Shown: positions 8,477 to 16,791, numbered from the stretch's first letter. The stretch: 64,000 nt of DNA from Streptomyces sp. CBMA291 (GCF_014596525.1 NZ_MSJP01000022.1:1-64000); one strand, 5' to 3'. The notes: a model not told the origin generated them from the letters alone. Numbers and translations: made by a program.

Positions 8477-10006
8477 TCACACGGGCAGCAACTGCCACTG
8501 CCGGTCCCGGTGGTCGCCCTCCGCCCCGTACTGCCTGATCGGTGTCCGGGCGTTGGTGTCGATCCGCAGGAGCAGTCCGCTGTTCCGGTTGGCGATCTCG
8601 TACACCCGGGGAGCGCCCTCCGCCGCCGCGCCGACCGGGATCAGCCGCCACTGCTGATGGCGGGCGCCACCGCCCTCGTAGGCGCGCTGCGCCACCGGCA
8701 CGCCGTCCATCCGCTGGGCGCCGACGACCTCAAGGACCTTGCCGCTGCGCACGTTCTCGATCGCGTACAGCACCTCGCCGTCCTCCTGCCCCGCCACCAC
8801 GAGGCGCCACCGCTGGTGGTCCCTGGGGGCGGCGAGGGACTGGTGGATCTCGGCGCCGTCCTTGGTGGACTCGCGCAGGACCGACATCCGCAGCCTGCTC
8901 CGGACGTTGGCCCAGGAGACGACCGTGCCGGAGTCGGGCAGACCGGCCATCCTCGCCGAGGCGACCCGGCGGATCCGGTGGTTGCCGTAGTCCGCGACGT
9001 AGAGGGTGTCGACGCTGTCCACGGCGAGCCCCAGCGGCTTGTTCAGCTGCGCCGAGGCGGCGGGACCGCCGTCACCGCCGAAGCCCGCGACGCCCGTACC
9101 GGCGACCGTGCCGATCCTGCCGTCCGCCGTGACCTTCCGGACCCGGTGGTTGCGGTGGTCCGCGATGTAGAGGGAGCCGTCGCCGTCCACCACGACAGCC
9201 AGCGGAAAGCTCAGCTGCGCCGAGGCGGCGGGACCGCCGTCACCGCCGAAGCCCGCGACGCCCGTGCCCGCGACCGTGGCGATCTTCCCGTCCGCCGTGA
9301 CCTTCCGGACCCGGTGGTTCTCGGCGTCGGCGACGTAGAGCGCGTCCTCGCCGTCCACCGCCACCCCGTACGGGCGGTTCAGCTGGGCGGAAGCCGCGGG
9401 ACCGCCGTCACCCCTGGACCCCGCCGTGCCGTTCCCCACGACCGTGGCGATCTTCCCGTCAGGCGTGACCTTCCGGACCCGGTGGTTGTGGTACTCGGCG
9501 ACGTAGAGCGCTCCGGCGCCGTCCACGGCCACCCCCATCGGGAGGTTCAGCCGGGCGGCGGTGGCGGGACCGCCGTCTCCGGCGAAGCCCGCGACGCCCG
9601 ATCCGGCGACCGTGGTGATCCTCCCGTCCGGCGCGATCCGCCGGACCCGGTGGTTGCCCCCGTCGACGACGTAGAGGCCGCCCTCCCGGTCCACCGCCAC
9701 CCCGCGCGGGCCGTTCAACTGGGCCGACACCGCAGGCCCGTTGTCCCCTCCGAACCCCTTGACCCCGGTCCCCGCGACCGTACTGACCCTCCCGTCCGTC
9801 GCGATCCGCCGGACCCGGTGGTTCTCGTAGTCGGAGACGTAGAGGGCGCCGGTGGCGTCCACCACGACCTCGTAGGGAAGGTTCAGCTGGGCGGCCACGG
9901 CGGGCTCCTTCTCCCCCTTGAAGCCGGGGAGCCCGGTCCCCGCGATCGTGCCGATGGGCGGGGCGGAGTCCTCGCCGCTCGTGGCCCCCGCTTGGGTAGT
10001 GCTCAT
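8477..10006 (-). CDS. NHL six-bladed propeller with C-terminal ricin-type trefoil
   Basis: 509 aa from ATG 10006, with GAAGGG six bases upstream. Residues 15-340 contain six NHL repeats, each with TVAGTGVAGFGGDGGPA..AQLN.P.GVAVD..G.LYVAD..NHRVRKV. A ricin-B-type trefoil follows (about 355-509) with QRWRLVV, HQQWRLIP and RQWQLLPV. There is no signal peptide. NHL propellers bind proteins, RNA or glycans; ricin trefoils bind sugars. The propeller-plus-lectin plan mirrors the FG-GAP/ricin protein at 3759 but in the opposite order, which argues that both belong to one system. Blades are near-identical at DNA level (about 168-bp period). Confidence 0.9.
   Translation of the reverse strand: MSTTQAGATSGEDSAPPIGTIAGTGLPGFKGEKEPAVAAQLNLPYEVVVDATGALYVSDYENHRVRRIATDGRVSTVAGTGVKGFGGDNGPAVSAQLNGPRGVAVDREGGLYVVDGGNHRVRRIAPDGRITTVAGSGVAGFAGDGGPATAARLNLPMGVAVDGAGALYVAEYHNHRVRKVTPDGKIATVVGNGTAGSRGDGGPAASAQLNRPYGVAVDGEDALYVADAENHRVRKVTADGKIATVAGTGVAGFGGDGGPAASAQLSFPLAVVVDGDGSLYIADHRNHRVRKVTADGRIGTVAGTGVAGFGGDGGPAASAQLNKPLGLAVDSVDTLYVADYGNHRIRRVASARMAGLPDSGTVVSWANVRSRLRMSVLRESTKDGAEIHQSLAAPRDHQRWRLVVAGQEDGEVLYAIENVRSGKVLEVVGAQRMDGVPVAQRAYEGGGARHQQWRLIPVGAAAEGAPRVYEIANRNSGLLLRIDTNARTPIRQYGAEGDHRDRQWQLLPV
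9040..9960 (-). repeat. 168-bp coding repeats of the NHL propeller
   Basis: The blade-encoding units repeat about every 168 bp with long identical blocks, for example around 9050-9110 and 9218-9278. They are coding and in frame. Confidence 0.8.
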
Positions 10007-10124
10007 CGTCATCCCTTCACCGTTCGACGACCGCACACCACGGGCGGTCGTCGTCTGACTCCAGAAAGTCACATGAGCATCACGCTGGCAAGAACACCCA
10101 GGAGTGGTTCCAGAGAAGGGAGTT

Positions 10125-10151
10125 GACGGCGATTCGAACGGAATCGCCGTC
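10125..10151 (-). terminator. Perfect 11-bp stem hairpin
   Basis: GACGGCGATTC, loop GAACG, then the exact complement. It sits 11 bp past the stop of the minus-strand gene ending at 10162. Confidence 0.75.
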
Positions 10152-10161
10152 CCCGCCCCCG

Positions 10162-11247
10162 CTACCCGCCGGTCCGCTCCCCGCAGCAGTCCGGCTCCAG
10201 GCCCCGCGGGAGGCAGTCGCCGCCGAAGACCGCGACCGTCGCCTGCTCGCCGCCGAGCGCCGCGACCGCGAGCAGCAGGGAACCCGCCGTCCAGGTCGTC
10301 TGCTCCTCCGGCCAGACCGCAGGCTCGCCCTCGAAGACGTACCCCGTCCAGTACATGCCGTTCCCGGCCCGCAGATGACGGAGGTCCTGGAGGATCGTGA
10401 GCGCCCGGTCGGACTCCCCCATCGCCCAGAGCGTCAGGGCCAGTTCACAGCTCTCGCCGCCGGTCACCCACGGGTTCGGGACCACGCAGCGCACCCCGAG
10501 CCCGGGGACCACGAAGGCGTCCCAGGACCCCTCGATCCTGGCCTTCGCCTCGGCGCCCGTGACCGCGCCGCCGAGCACCGGGTAGTACCAGTCCATCGAA
10601 TAGCGCGACTTGTCGAGGAACCGCTCCGGATGGCGCCGGATCGCGTGCCCGAGCGCCCCCGTCGCCAACTCCCAGTCGGGCTGCGGTTCCTCGCGCGCCT
10701 CGGCGATCGCCAGGGCGCAGCGCAGGGCCTGATGGATCGAGGAGCTGCCGGTCAGCAGGGCGTCCTCGACCGGGGTGCCGTCGGGCTCCCGCTTCCAGCC
10801 GATCTGCCCGCCGGGCCGCTGGAGCCCCAGGACGAACTCGACGGCCGCGTAGACCACCGGCCACATCCGGTCAAGGAAGGCGTCGTCCCCGGTGGAGAGA
10901 TAGTGGTGCCAGACGCCGACGGCTATGTAGGCGACGAAGTTGGATTCCCGGCTCCGGTCGGTGACCTGCTCCGGGTCGCCGTCGTGATAGGCGGCGAACC
11001 AGGAGCCGTCGCCGTTCTGGTGCCGGGCCAGCCAGGCGTAGGCGCGGGCGGCGGCCTCGTGCTCACCGGCCGCGTCCAGGGCCATGGCCGCCTCGGTGTG
11101 GTCCCAGGGGTCCAGGTGGTGGCCCCGGAACCAGGGGATGGCGCCGTCCGCGCGCTGCGCGGCGAGGATGCCCGCGACGGTCCGCGCCGCCTGCTCGGCG
11201 GTGAGCACCCCGGGCAGGACGAGATGCTCCGCGATCCGCTCGGTCAC
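10162..11247 (-). CDS. Alpha/alpha-barrel protein (prenyltransferase/glucoamylase-like fold)
   Basis: 361 aa from GTG 11247, overlapping the TGA of the methyltransferase by 4 bp (GTGA), so translationally coupled. The sequence is helical with repeated WLARHQNGDGSW, LGLQRPGGQIGW and MWPVVYAAVEF segments typical of alpha6/alpha6 barrels seen in terpenoid cyclases, prenyltransferase repeats and GH15-like enzymes. DPWDHTEAAMAL, SRESNFVAYIAVG and WTGYVFEGEPAVWPEEQTTWTAGSLLL look like active-site loops. The substrate is unknown. As last gene of a GT4/methyltransferase operon it probably acts on a glycosylated product or surface sugar. Confidence 0.7.
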   Translation of the reverse strand: MTERIAEHLVLPGVLTAEQAARTVAGILAAQRADGAIPWFRGHHLDPWDHTEAAMALDAAGEHEAAARAYAWLARHQNGDGSWFAAYHDGDPEQVTDRSRESNFVAYIAVGVWHHYLSTGDDAFLDRMWPVVYAAVEFVLGLQRPGGQIGWKREPDGTPVEDALLTGSSSIHQALRCALAIAEAREEPQPDWELATGALGHAIRRHPERFLDKSRYSMDWYYPVLGGAVTGAEAKARIEGSWDAFVVPGLGVRCVVPNPWVTGGESCELALTLWAMGESDRALTILQDLRHLRAGNGMYWTGYVFEGEPAVWPEEQTTWTAGSLLLAVAALGGEQATVAVFGGDCLPRGLEPDCCGERTGG

Positions 11248-12083
11248 CGGGAATCGACCTCGGGGAGACCGGACTCGGAGAGACCGGCACCGGGCAGGTC
11301 CGTCTCGGACAGGTCGGCCTCGGGGACGTCCGTCTCGGGGACGTCGGCCTCGGGGACGGCGGCCTTGGGGAGGTGGGGCTTGGTCGCGTACGCCACGAAG
11401 CTCTTGCCGACCACCGGGTTGAGCAGCTGTTCGGTGACCCGGGTCAGGGCCGGCTTCTTCATGATGTCCCAGACCAGGAGCTTGTGGTACGCCCGGACCG
11501 GCAGCGCCTTGTCGTTGTCCACGCCGAACGCGCACTTCAGCCACCAGTACGGCGAGTGCAGGGCGTGCGCGTGGTGGGTGCCGTACGGCCGCAGACCCGC
11601 CTGCCGGATCTTGGCGAGGAGTTCGTCCGCCTTGTAGATGCGGATGTGACCGCCCTCGACCTCGTGGTAGGCGTCCGACAGCGTCCAGCAGACCTTCTCC
11701 GGGCCGTACCGGGGAACCGTGACCGCGATCCGGCCGCCCGGCTTGAGGACCCGGACCATCTCCGCGAGCACCCCCTTGTCGTCGGGGATGTGCTCCATCA
11801 CCTCGGAGATGATGACGACGTCGAAGGACTCGTCCGGGAACGGCAGGTTGAGGGCGTCGCCCTCCATCGCGGTGGCGGTCGCCCCGGCGGGCGCCTCCCC
11901 CTCCGCCTCCATCGCCGCGAACCACTTGGCGACCTCGCGGATCTCCTCGGCGTTCCGGTCGAGCGCCACGACCCGGGCTCCGCGCCGGTAGCACTCGAAG
12001 GCGTGCCGACCCGCACCACAGCCCAGATCGAGCACACGGTCGCCGGGGGCGAGCGGGAAGCGGGTGAAGTCGACGGTCAGCAC
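11244..12083 (-). CDS. SAM-dependent class I methyltransferase
   Basis: 279 aa from GTG 12083, with AGGA five bases upstream. The SAM motif VLDLGCGAGRHAFECY is followed by VVALDRN (motif II), EGDALNLPFPDESFDVVIISEVMEHI and VRVLKPGGRIAVTVP, a standard Methyltransf_11 fold. The C-terminal 35 residues are a low-complexity run of five-residue repeats (PEADV, PETDV, PEADL, SETDL, PGAGL, SESGL). It lies between the glycosyltransferase and the alpha/alpha-barrel gene and is likely in one operon with both. Substrate unknown. Confidence 0.88.
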   Translation of the reverse strand: MLTVDFTRFPLAPGDRVLDLGCGAGRHAFECYRRGARVVALDRNAEEIREVAKWFAAMEAEGEAPAGATATAMEGDALNLPFPDESFDVVIISEVMEHIPDDKGVLAEMVRVLKPGGRIAVTVPRYGPEKVCWTLSDAYHEVEGGHIRIYKADELLAKIRQAGLRPYGTHHAHALHSPYWWLKCAFGVDNDKALPVRAYHKLLVWDIMKKPALTRVTEQLLNPVVGKSFVAYATKPHLPKAAVPEADVPETDVPEADLSETDLPGAGLSESGLPEVDSR

Positions 12084-12231
12084 GGGATCCTGCTTTCGCG
12101 AGGGGAGAGGGGGTGGAGGCGGGCGTGGCCGCCCGGGTGCGGGGTCCCGCCGCCTGGACGCGCCGGACGCGGGCGGGCGTCTTCGCCCGGCGCCGGGCGC
12201 GCGTCGCCGCCCGGGTGCGGGTGGGCGGGTG

Positions 12232-13551
12232 TCATCGAGCGCCCCCGCGCGCCTGGGCGGCGACCGCCTCCCGGTACAGCTCGGCCGTCCCCCGGGCGGC
12301 CCTGGCCCAGGTGAAGCGGTCCAGGACCCTCGCCCGGCCCGCCGCGCCGAGCCGGGAGCGCAGCTCGGCATCGCCCAGGACCCGGCCCAGCGCCCCGGCC
12401 AGTGCCCCCGCGTCGCCCGGCGGCACCGCGAGACAGGTCTCGCCGTCGGGCCCCGCCACCTCGGGGATCGCGCCGCCCGTGGTGGCGACCAGGGCGGTGC
12501 CGGTGGCCATCGCCTCGGCGGCGGGCAGCGAGAAACCCTCGTACAGCGACGGCACGCACGACACCTGGGCCGAGCGCACGAGGTCCACCAGCTCGGCGTC
12601 GCTGATGCCCTTGACGAACTCCACGGCGCCGTCAAGGCCGTACCGCTCGATCGCGGCGGCGACCGGCCCGTCCTCGGCGCGCTTGCCGACGACGACGAGA
12701 TGCGCGTCCTGGTTCTCCGTACGGAGCTTGGCCAGCGCCTCGATCAGATGGACCAGGCCCTTGAGGGGGACGTCCGCGCTGGAGGTCGTGACGATCCGCC
12801 CGGGGACCTCGGCGACCGCCGGGTCCGGCGACCAGAGGTCGGTGTCGGCGCCGATGTGGACGACCCGGATGCGGTCCTCCCGTACGCCGAGGTGCTCCAC
12901 GATCTCCTGGCGGGAGGTGCCGGAGACGGTGAGGACGGACGGCAGCCTGCGGGAGACCCGCTTCTGCATCCGGGTGAAGGCGTACCAGCGGCGGACGGAG
13001 GCGCGGCGCTTCCAGTCGGCGGCGGCGTCGATCTCCAGCTGCCGGTCGACGGTGATCGGGTGGTGAATCGTCGTCACCAGCGGGGCGCCGAGGGCGCGGG
13101 GACCGCCGAGGAGCCCGTAACCGAGGGTCTGGTTGTCGTGGACGACGTCGAACTCGCCCCGGCGGGCGGCGAGCATCCGGCGGGCCCTGAGGGAGAAGGT
13201 GAGCGGCTCGGGGAAGCCGCCGGTCCACATGGTGGCGACTTCGAGACCGTCGATCCAGTCCCGGTACTCCTCGCGCTTCGGGGTCCGGAAGGGGTCCGGC
13301 GAGCGGTAGAGGTCGAGGCTGGAAATCTCGGTGAGCGGGACGCCTTCGTCGAGGACCGGGTACGGCTGGGAGCCGATGACCTCCACGTGGTGGCCGAGGC
13401 GGGCCAGTTCGCGCGAGAGGTGGCGGACGTAGACGCCCTGACCACCGCAGAAAGGATTCCCCTTGTAAGTGAGGAGAGCGATCCGCAACGGTTCGTCATC
13501 TGCGGCGGCGACGCCCTGTCGGGGGCTTGCCTCCATGGCCTCCGCGGTCAT
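12232..13551 (-). CDS. GT4-family glycosyltransferase
   Basis: 439 aa with GT-B features: GNPFCGGQGVYVRHLSRELARLGHHVEVIG at the N terminus, VVHDNQTLGYGLL, VHIGADTDLWSP, TSSADVPLKGLVHLIEAL, and the donor-binding VPSLYEGFSLPAAEAMATGTALVAT, in which the EGFSLPAAEAM segment carries the E-x7-E pair of GT4 enzymes. It transfers a sugar from a nucleotide donor to an unknown acceptor at the membrane or in the cytoplasm. First gene of the 13551-to-10162 transcript. A KstR-type box lies 54 bp upstream of its ATG. Confidence 0.9.
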   Translation of the reverse strand: MTAEAMEASPRQGVAAADDEPLRIALLTYKGNPFCGGQGVYVRHLSRELARLGHHVEVIGSQPYPVLDEGVPLTEISSLDLYRSPDPFRTPKREEYRDWIDGLEVATMWTGGFPEPLTFSLRARRMLAARRGEFDVVHDNQTLGYGLLGGPRALGAPLVTTIHHPITVDRQLEIDAAADWKRRASVRRWYAFTRMQKRVSRRLPSVLTVSGTSRQEIVEHLGVREDRIRVVHIGADTDLWSPDPAVAEVPGRIVTTSSADVPLKGLVHLIEALAKLRTENQDAHLVVVGKRAEDGPVAAAIERYGLDGAVEFVKGISDAELVDLVRSAQVSCVPSLYEGFSLPAAEAMATGTALVATTGGAIPEVAGPDGETCLAVPPGDAGALAGALGRVLGDAELRSRLGAAGRARVLDRFTWARAARGTAELYREAVAAQARGGAR

Positions 13552-13604
13552 CGCGACCCCCTTCGAGCGTGCGTTTGGCCGGAGCGTAACCGCTCGCGCT
13601 AATC

Positions 13605-13618
13605 TAGAACAAGTTACA
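13605..13618. promoter_or_regulatory. KstR-type box TAGAACAAGTTACA
   Basis: All fixed positions of the published KstR consensus TnnAACnnGTTnnA are met. It lies 54 bp before the glycosyltransferase start and 253 bp before kstR, in their shared divergent region, so it may regulate either or both. Confidence 0.55.
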
Positions 13619-13631
13619 GACTTGGTCGTTC

Positions 13632-13703
13632 ACGTACCCGTCTGGCCTGATCGGACACGGACCCGTCCGGCCTCATCGGACACGCGCCCGGCCTGATCGT
13701 CAC
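13632..13703. repeat. Three imperfect 25-bp tandem repeats upstream of kstR
   Basis: Units start at 13632, 13657 and 13682; the first two are 25 bp (ACG.ACCCGTC.GGCCT.ATCGGAC) and the third is shortened to 22 bp. Noncoding. Confidence 0.8.
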
Positions 13704-13757
13704 CGTACGTCCCGATCCCCCCGAGGAGGACAGAATCTACCGGCAGGTAGCTCCGTG

Positions 13758-13823
13758 GTGAGAGCCGGAACGGGTGATTCGCGCCACGGCGTGAGAGCCG
13801 GTACGGGTGATTCACGCCATGGC
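13758..13823. repeat. Two 33-bp tandem repeats directly before kstR
   Basis: Units 13758-13790 and 13791-13823 agree at 30 of 33 positions and contain GTGAGAGCCGG and ACGGGTGATTC. They end 47 bp before the kstR start and may carry paired regulator sites. Confidence 0.85.
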
Positions 13824-13870
13824 ACCCGCAGCGCCATACTGTCGCTCCCCACCGCACGGAACGGGACCTC

Positions 13871-14497
13871 ATGACCGCAGACCACAGAGCGGCGACGCCG
13901 CCCCTCACCGAGCGCCAGGAAGCGCGCCGCCGCCGCATCCTCGACGCCAGCGCGCGGCTCGCGTCCCGGGGCGGCTTCGACGCCGTGCAGATGCGGGAGG
14001 TCGCCGAGGCCGCCGGAGTGGCCCTGGGGACGCTCTACCGGTACTTCCCCTCCAAGATCCATCTGCTGGTCGCCACCATGCAGGACCAGCTCCAGCACAT
14101 GCACGCCACCCTCCGGAAGCGGCCCCCCGCCGGGGCGGACCCGGCCGAACGGGTGGCGGAGACCCTGATGCGGGCCTTCCGCGCGCTCCAGCGGGAACCG
14201 CAGCTCGCCGACGCGATGGTCAGGGCGCTGACCTTCGCCGACCGGGGAGTGAGCCCCGAGGTCGACACGGTCTCCCGGCTGACGACCGCGATCATCCTCG
14301 ACGCGATGGGCGCGGAACACCCGACACCGGCCCAGCTCTCGGTGGTCCGGGTGATCGAACACACCTGGCACTCCGCCCTCATCACCTGGCTCTCCGGCCG
14401 CGCGTCGATCGCCCAGGTGAAGATCGACATCGAGACGGTGTGCCGGTTGATCGGGGGGACGGGGGCGGAGCCCGGGGCGGGGAAGCGGGGGCGCTGA
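13871..14497 (+). CDS. kstR: TetR-family repressor KstR (cholesterol/steroid catabolism)
   Basis: 208 aa. The DNA-binding domain (RRRRILDASARLAS, AVQMREVAEAAGVALGTLYRYFPSKIHLLV) matches Mycobacterium KstR as I recall it almost residue for residue, including the diagnostic VQMR and YRYFPSK.HLLV, and the C-terminal domain also follows KstR (ADAMVRALTFADRG.SPEVD, HTWHSALITWLSGRAS). KstR represses steroid degradation genes and is released by 3-oxo-4-cholestenoyl-CoA. Its box lies in the upstream region, and a second KstR-like box is found before the fadA5-like thiolase in this window. The start ATG has GGGAC six bases upstream. Confidence 0.87.
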   Translation: MTADHRAATPPLTERQEARRRRILDASARLASRGGFDAVQMREVAEAAGVALGTLYRYFPSKIHLLVATMQDQLQHMHATLRKRPPAGADPAERVAETLMRAFRALQREPQLADAMVRALTFADRGVSPEVDTVSRLTTAIILDAMGAEHPTPAQLSVVRVIEHTWHSALITWLSGRASIAQVKIDIETVCRLIGGTGAEPGAGKRGR

Positions 14498-14509
14498 GTG
14501 TCCGGGGGG

Positions 14510-14825
14510 CGGGGAACGTCGCCGGTCCGGAGGGCGGCGACGTCGGTGTGGGCCTGCTCGACGGCCTCGGGGTGCGCCTCGCGCTTGGCGTGTTCGGCGA
14601 GCGCCCCGTAGGCGCCGGCGACGGAGGGGCTCTGCCCCTTGCGCTTGCCGGTGGGGATGATCAGACCGGGCTGGATCCGGGGTGGACTCGCGGATGTCCT
14701 CCCGCTCGTTCTCCGCCATCGCGGCGAAGAACGCGAACAGCAGCTCGCCCGGCCCGGTCGGGTCGTAGGTGCCGGGCAGCGGACCGGCGAGCATCTCCAG
14801 GACCAGGCCGTGGGCGGCCCTGGGG
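14510..14825 (-). pseudogene. Serine resolvase/invertase fragment, frameshifted
   Basis: Reading minus, HGLVLEMLAGPLPGTYDP, then GELLFAFFAAMAENEREDIRE, is the conserved mid-part of Tn3-type serine recombinases. The catalytic N terminus is missing, the frame shifts near 14690, and the other frame continues with GLIIPTGKRKG and a helical tail. It is a decayed mobile-element gene and marks the start of the accessory stretch after kstR. Confidence 0.7.
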
Positions 14826-14833
14826 GTGGTGCG

Positions 14834-15451
14834 TCAGTCCGAGGCGCCGCTGCGCCGGGCGTAGGCGCGGGCGGCGCGGGCGCGGTCGCCGCAGCGTGTG
14901 GAGCACCAGTGGCGCCGGCCGTGGGTGCGCAGGAGGAACCGGTCACAGGGGGCTGATCCGCAGGCGGCGAGGATGTCGGCGTCGGGACCGGTGAGCAGAT
15001 CGGCGGCGTCGGCGGCGAGGGTCGCCAGTGCGTGGTTGACGGCCTGGTCGGTGGGGTGCGCCTGGACGCGGCGCAGCCCTTGGGCCCCGTCCCAGGCGAG
15101 GAGGGGGGCGGTGGGCACGGCCGTGAGGGTCTCGTTCACCGCGCGCAGGGATTCCTCGGGCGGGGTGGTGGTGTCGACGCGGGCGGCGAACAGGGCGCGG
15201 ATGTGGGCGCGCAGCGTGCGCATCCGCTGTGCGCACACCTCGTACAGCTGCACGTCCGGGGTGGTCAGGTCGTGGGCGACGAGCCAGCGCATGGCGGATT
15301 CCGGGGCGGCGAGCAGGTCGTAGCTCTGACCGGCGGGCAGGGTGGCGGCGGTGTCGGCGAAGTCCAGGGAGCGGTACCGGTCGGCACCCGGTGCCGGGGG
15401 CAGAGTGGTTGGTGCCACGTTGGCGGCCAGGGCGTCGTCCATATCTCTCAT
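14834..15451 (-). CDS. CGNR zinc-finger protein (ABATE type)
   Basis: 205 aa. The C terminus carries CGSAPCDRFLL..RRHWCSTRCGDRARA, the CGNR zinc-finger signature with four cysteines and a variant CGDR. The rest is helical with LDFADTAATL and LRAHIRALFAARV segments found in stress-induced transcriptional regulators of this family. It probably binds DNA, target unknown. It is divergent from the MBL hydrolase gene with only 84 bp between starts, so it may regulate that gene. The start at 15451 has weak ribosome-site support; ATG 15442 is an alternative. Confidence 0.85.
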   Translation of the reverse strand: MRDMDDALAANVAPTTLPPAPGADRYRSLDFADTAATLPAGQSYDLLAAPESAMRWLVAHDLTTPDVQLYEVCAQRMRTLRAHIRALFAARVDTTTPPEESLRAVNETLTAVPTAPLLAWDGAQGLRRVQAHPTDQAVNHALATLAADAADLLTGPDADILAACGSAPCDRFLLRTHGRRHWCSTRCGDRARAARAYARRSGASD

Positions 15452-15535
15452 GGTAGCGCTTGCGTTTTTCCGTGATGCCTGCCTAGCTTGGAATCACGTT
15501 AACTGTGGGTGTTTTTCGTGAGAAATGGAGATGTG

Positions 15536-16327
15536 ATGTCCCAGCTCAACGCCAGCCAGTTCCCGGTCCGCACGTTCGGCGGTCCGACCGCCCTGTTCGA
15601 GTACGGCGGCCTGCGCTTCCTGACCGACCCGACCTTCGACGGCCCCGGCGACTACGCCTCGCCCGGCGGCCCGACCCTGACCAAGACCGCCTCCTCCACC
15701 ACCGCCCCTGCCGACCTCGGCCCCATCGACGTGGTCCTGCTCTCCCACGACGAACACGCCGACAACCTCGACACCTCCGGCCGCGCCCTGCTCGCCGACG
15801 TCCCCCTCACTCTCACCACACCCGGCGGCGGCAAGCGCCTCGGGGCGAAGGCCAAGGGCCTGGCCGACTGGGAGTCGACCGAGCTGGAGCGTCCGGGCGG
15901 CGGCACCATCACCGTGACCGGGGTTCCTGCCATCCACGGCCCCGGAGCGCGTGAGGAGATCGAGCCCTTCGCCGGCCAGGTCGTCGGCTTCGTCCTGACG
16001 GGCGAGGGACTGCCGACGGTCTACGTCAGCGGCGACAACGCCTCGCTCGACGCGGTCAGGGAGATCGCCGAGCGATTCGCCCCGATCGACACCGCCCTCC
16101 TGTTCGCCGGCGCACCCCGCTTCCCCATGCTCTTCGACGGCGACCTGATCGTCCTGGACAGCGCCCAGGCCGCCGAGGCCACCCGCATTCTTGACGCCCG
16201 CCGTGTCGTCCCGGTCCATCACGACAGCTGGGCCCACTTCACCGAGGGCCGCGACGAGCTGGAGGCAGCCTTCGCCGCCGCAGGTCTGACCGACCGCCTG
16301 GACCAGGACTGGGCACAGCGCGCCTGA
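15536..16327 (+). CDS. MBL-fold (UlaG-like) metal hydrolase
   Basis: 263 aa from ATG 15536, with TGGAG six bases upstream. The N-terminal strands FEYGGLRFLTDPTFD lead to the metal motif LSHDEHADNLD (HxxxHxD form), later AIHGPG, VYVSGDNAS and VVPVHHDSW supply further ligands. This belongs to the UlaG/RomA-like branch of metallo-beta-lactamase folds that act on phosphodiester or lactone-like bonds; substrate unknown. It is divergent from the CGNR regulator. Confidence 0.85.
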   Translation: MSQLNASQFPVRTFGGPTALFEYGGLRFLTDPTFDGPGDYASPGGPTLTKTASSTTAPADLGPIDVVLLSHDEHADNLDTSGRALLADVPLTLTTPGGGKRLGAKAKGLADWESTELERPGGGTITVTGVPAIHGPGAREEIEPFAGQVVGFVLTGEGLPTVYVSGDNASLDAVREIAERFAPIDTALLFAGAPRFPMLFDGDLIVLDSAQAAEATRILDARRVVPVHHDSWAHFTEGRDELEAAFAAAGLTDRLDQDWAQRA

Positions 16328-16524
16328 GCCTGGACCACACGGCCGTAGCGATACGAGAACAGGGCCGCGGCAGGCGTCCAGGCGTCCTCGCAGGTCTGAC
16401 CCGTGAAGGACAAGCCGTACCGGGCCCGGCGCCTGAAGCAGATAGCGCGGCCCCACGGCGCCGTGGGCCGACTCACCCAGGCGCTGCGGGCCTTCTCGCG
16501 GCCTGATCGAGCCGCCCGCCCGGC

Positions 16525-16791
16525 TCAGCTGCCGAGGGTGACGGTGGTGCCCTGGCTCGTGTCGATGCCCGCAGGACCGACGAAGGTGTCCGAGAAGCTT
16601 TCGAAGGTGATGCCGGAGGTGCCGACCGGTGAGCTGAACGACGTGAAGGTGCCGGTCGACACCCCGCCGGCGCCGACGCTGGTGGTCGCGCCCGTCGTGA
16701 GGACGGTGTCGGCGGCGGCGAGGCCGGCGGAGCCGATCAGCAGAGGGAGGGCGAGGGAGAGGGCTGCGAGAGTGCGCTTGACGGCGTGCAT
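16525..16791 (-). CDS. Small secreted protein, unknown
   Basis: 88 aa from ATG 16791, with AAAGGA seven bases upstream. The signal peptide MHAVKRTLAALSLALPLLIG..GLAAA is followed by a Thr/Ser/Gly/Val-rich mature chain of about 60 residues with alternating TGTFTSFSSPVG and FESFSDTFVGP, so likely beta. No cysteines. Not a chaplin or rodlin by motif. Isolated gene. Confidence 0.7.
   Translation of the reverse strand: MHAVKRTLAALSLALPLLIGSAGLAAADTVLTTGATTSVGAGGVSTGTFTSFSSPVGTSGITFESFSDTFVGPAGIDTSQGTTVTLGS

Noticed and set aside
9040-9960. Regular repeats that might look like a CRISPR array
   Set aside because: The 168-bp units are in frame and encode NHL propeller blades; there are no unique spacers of even length.
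10162-11994. Long reading frame extending the alpha/alpha-barrel gene upstream to 11994
   Set aside because: The extension overlaps the methyltransferase coding region; the GTG at 11247 with a 4-bp overlap is the natural start.
16328-16524. Possible coding fragment on the minus strand (FTGQTCEDAWTPAAALFSY)
   Set aside because: No start, ribosome site or recognisable family; the strand is antisense to the end of a well-supported gene for part of its length.
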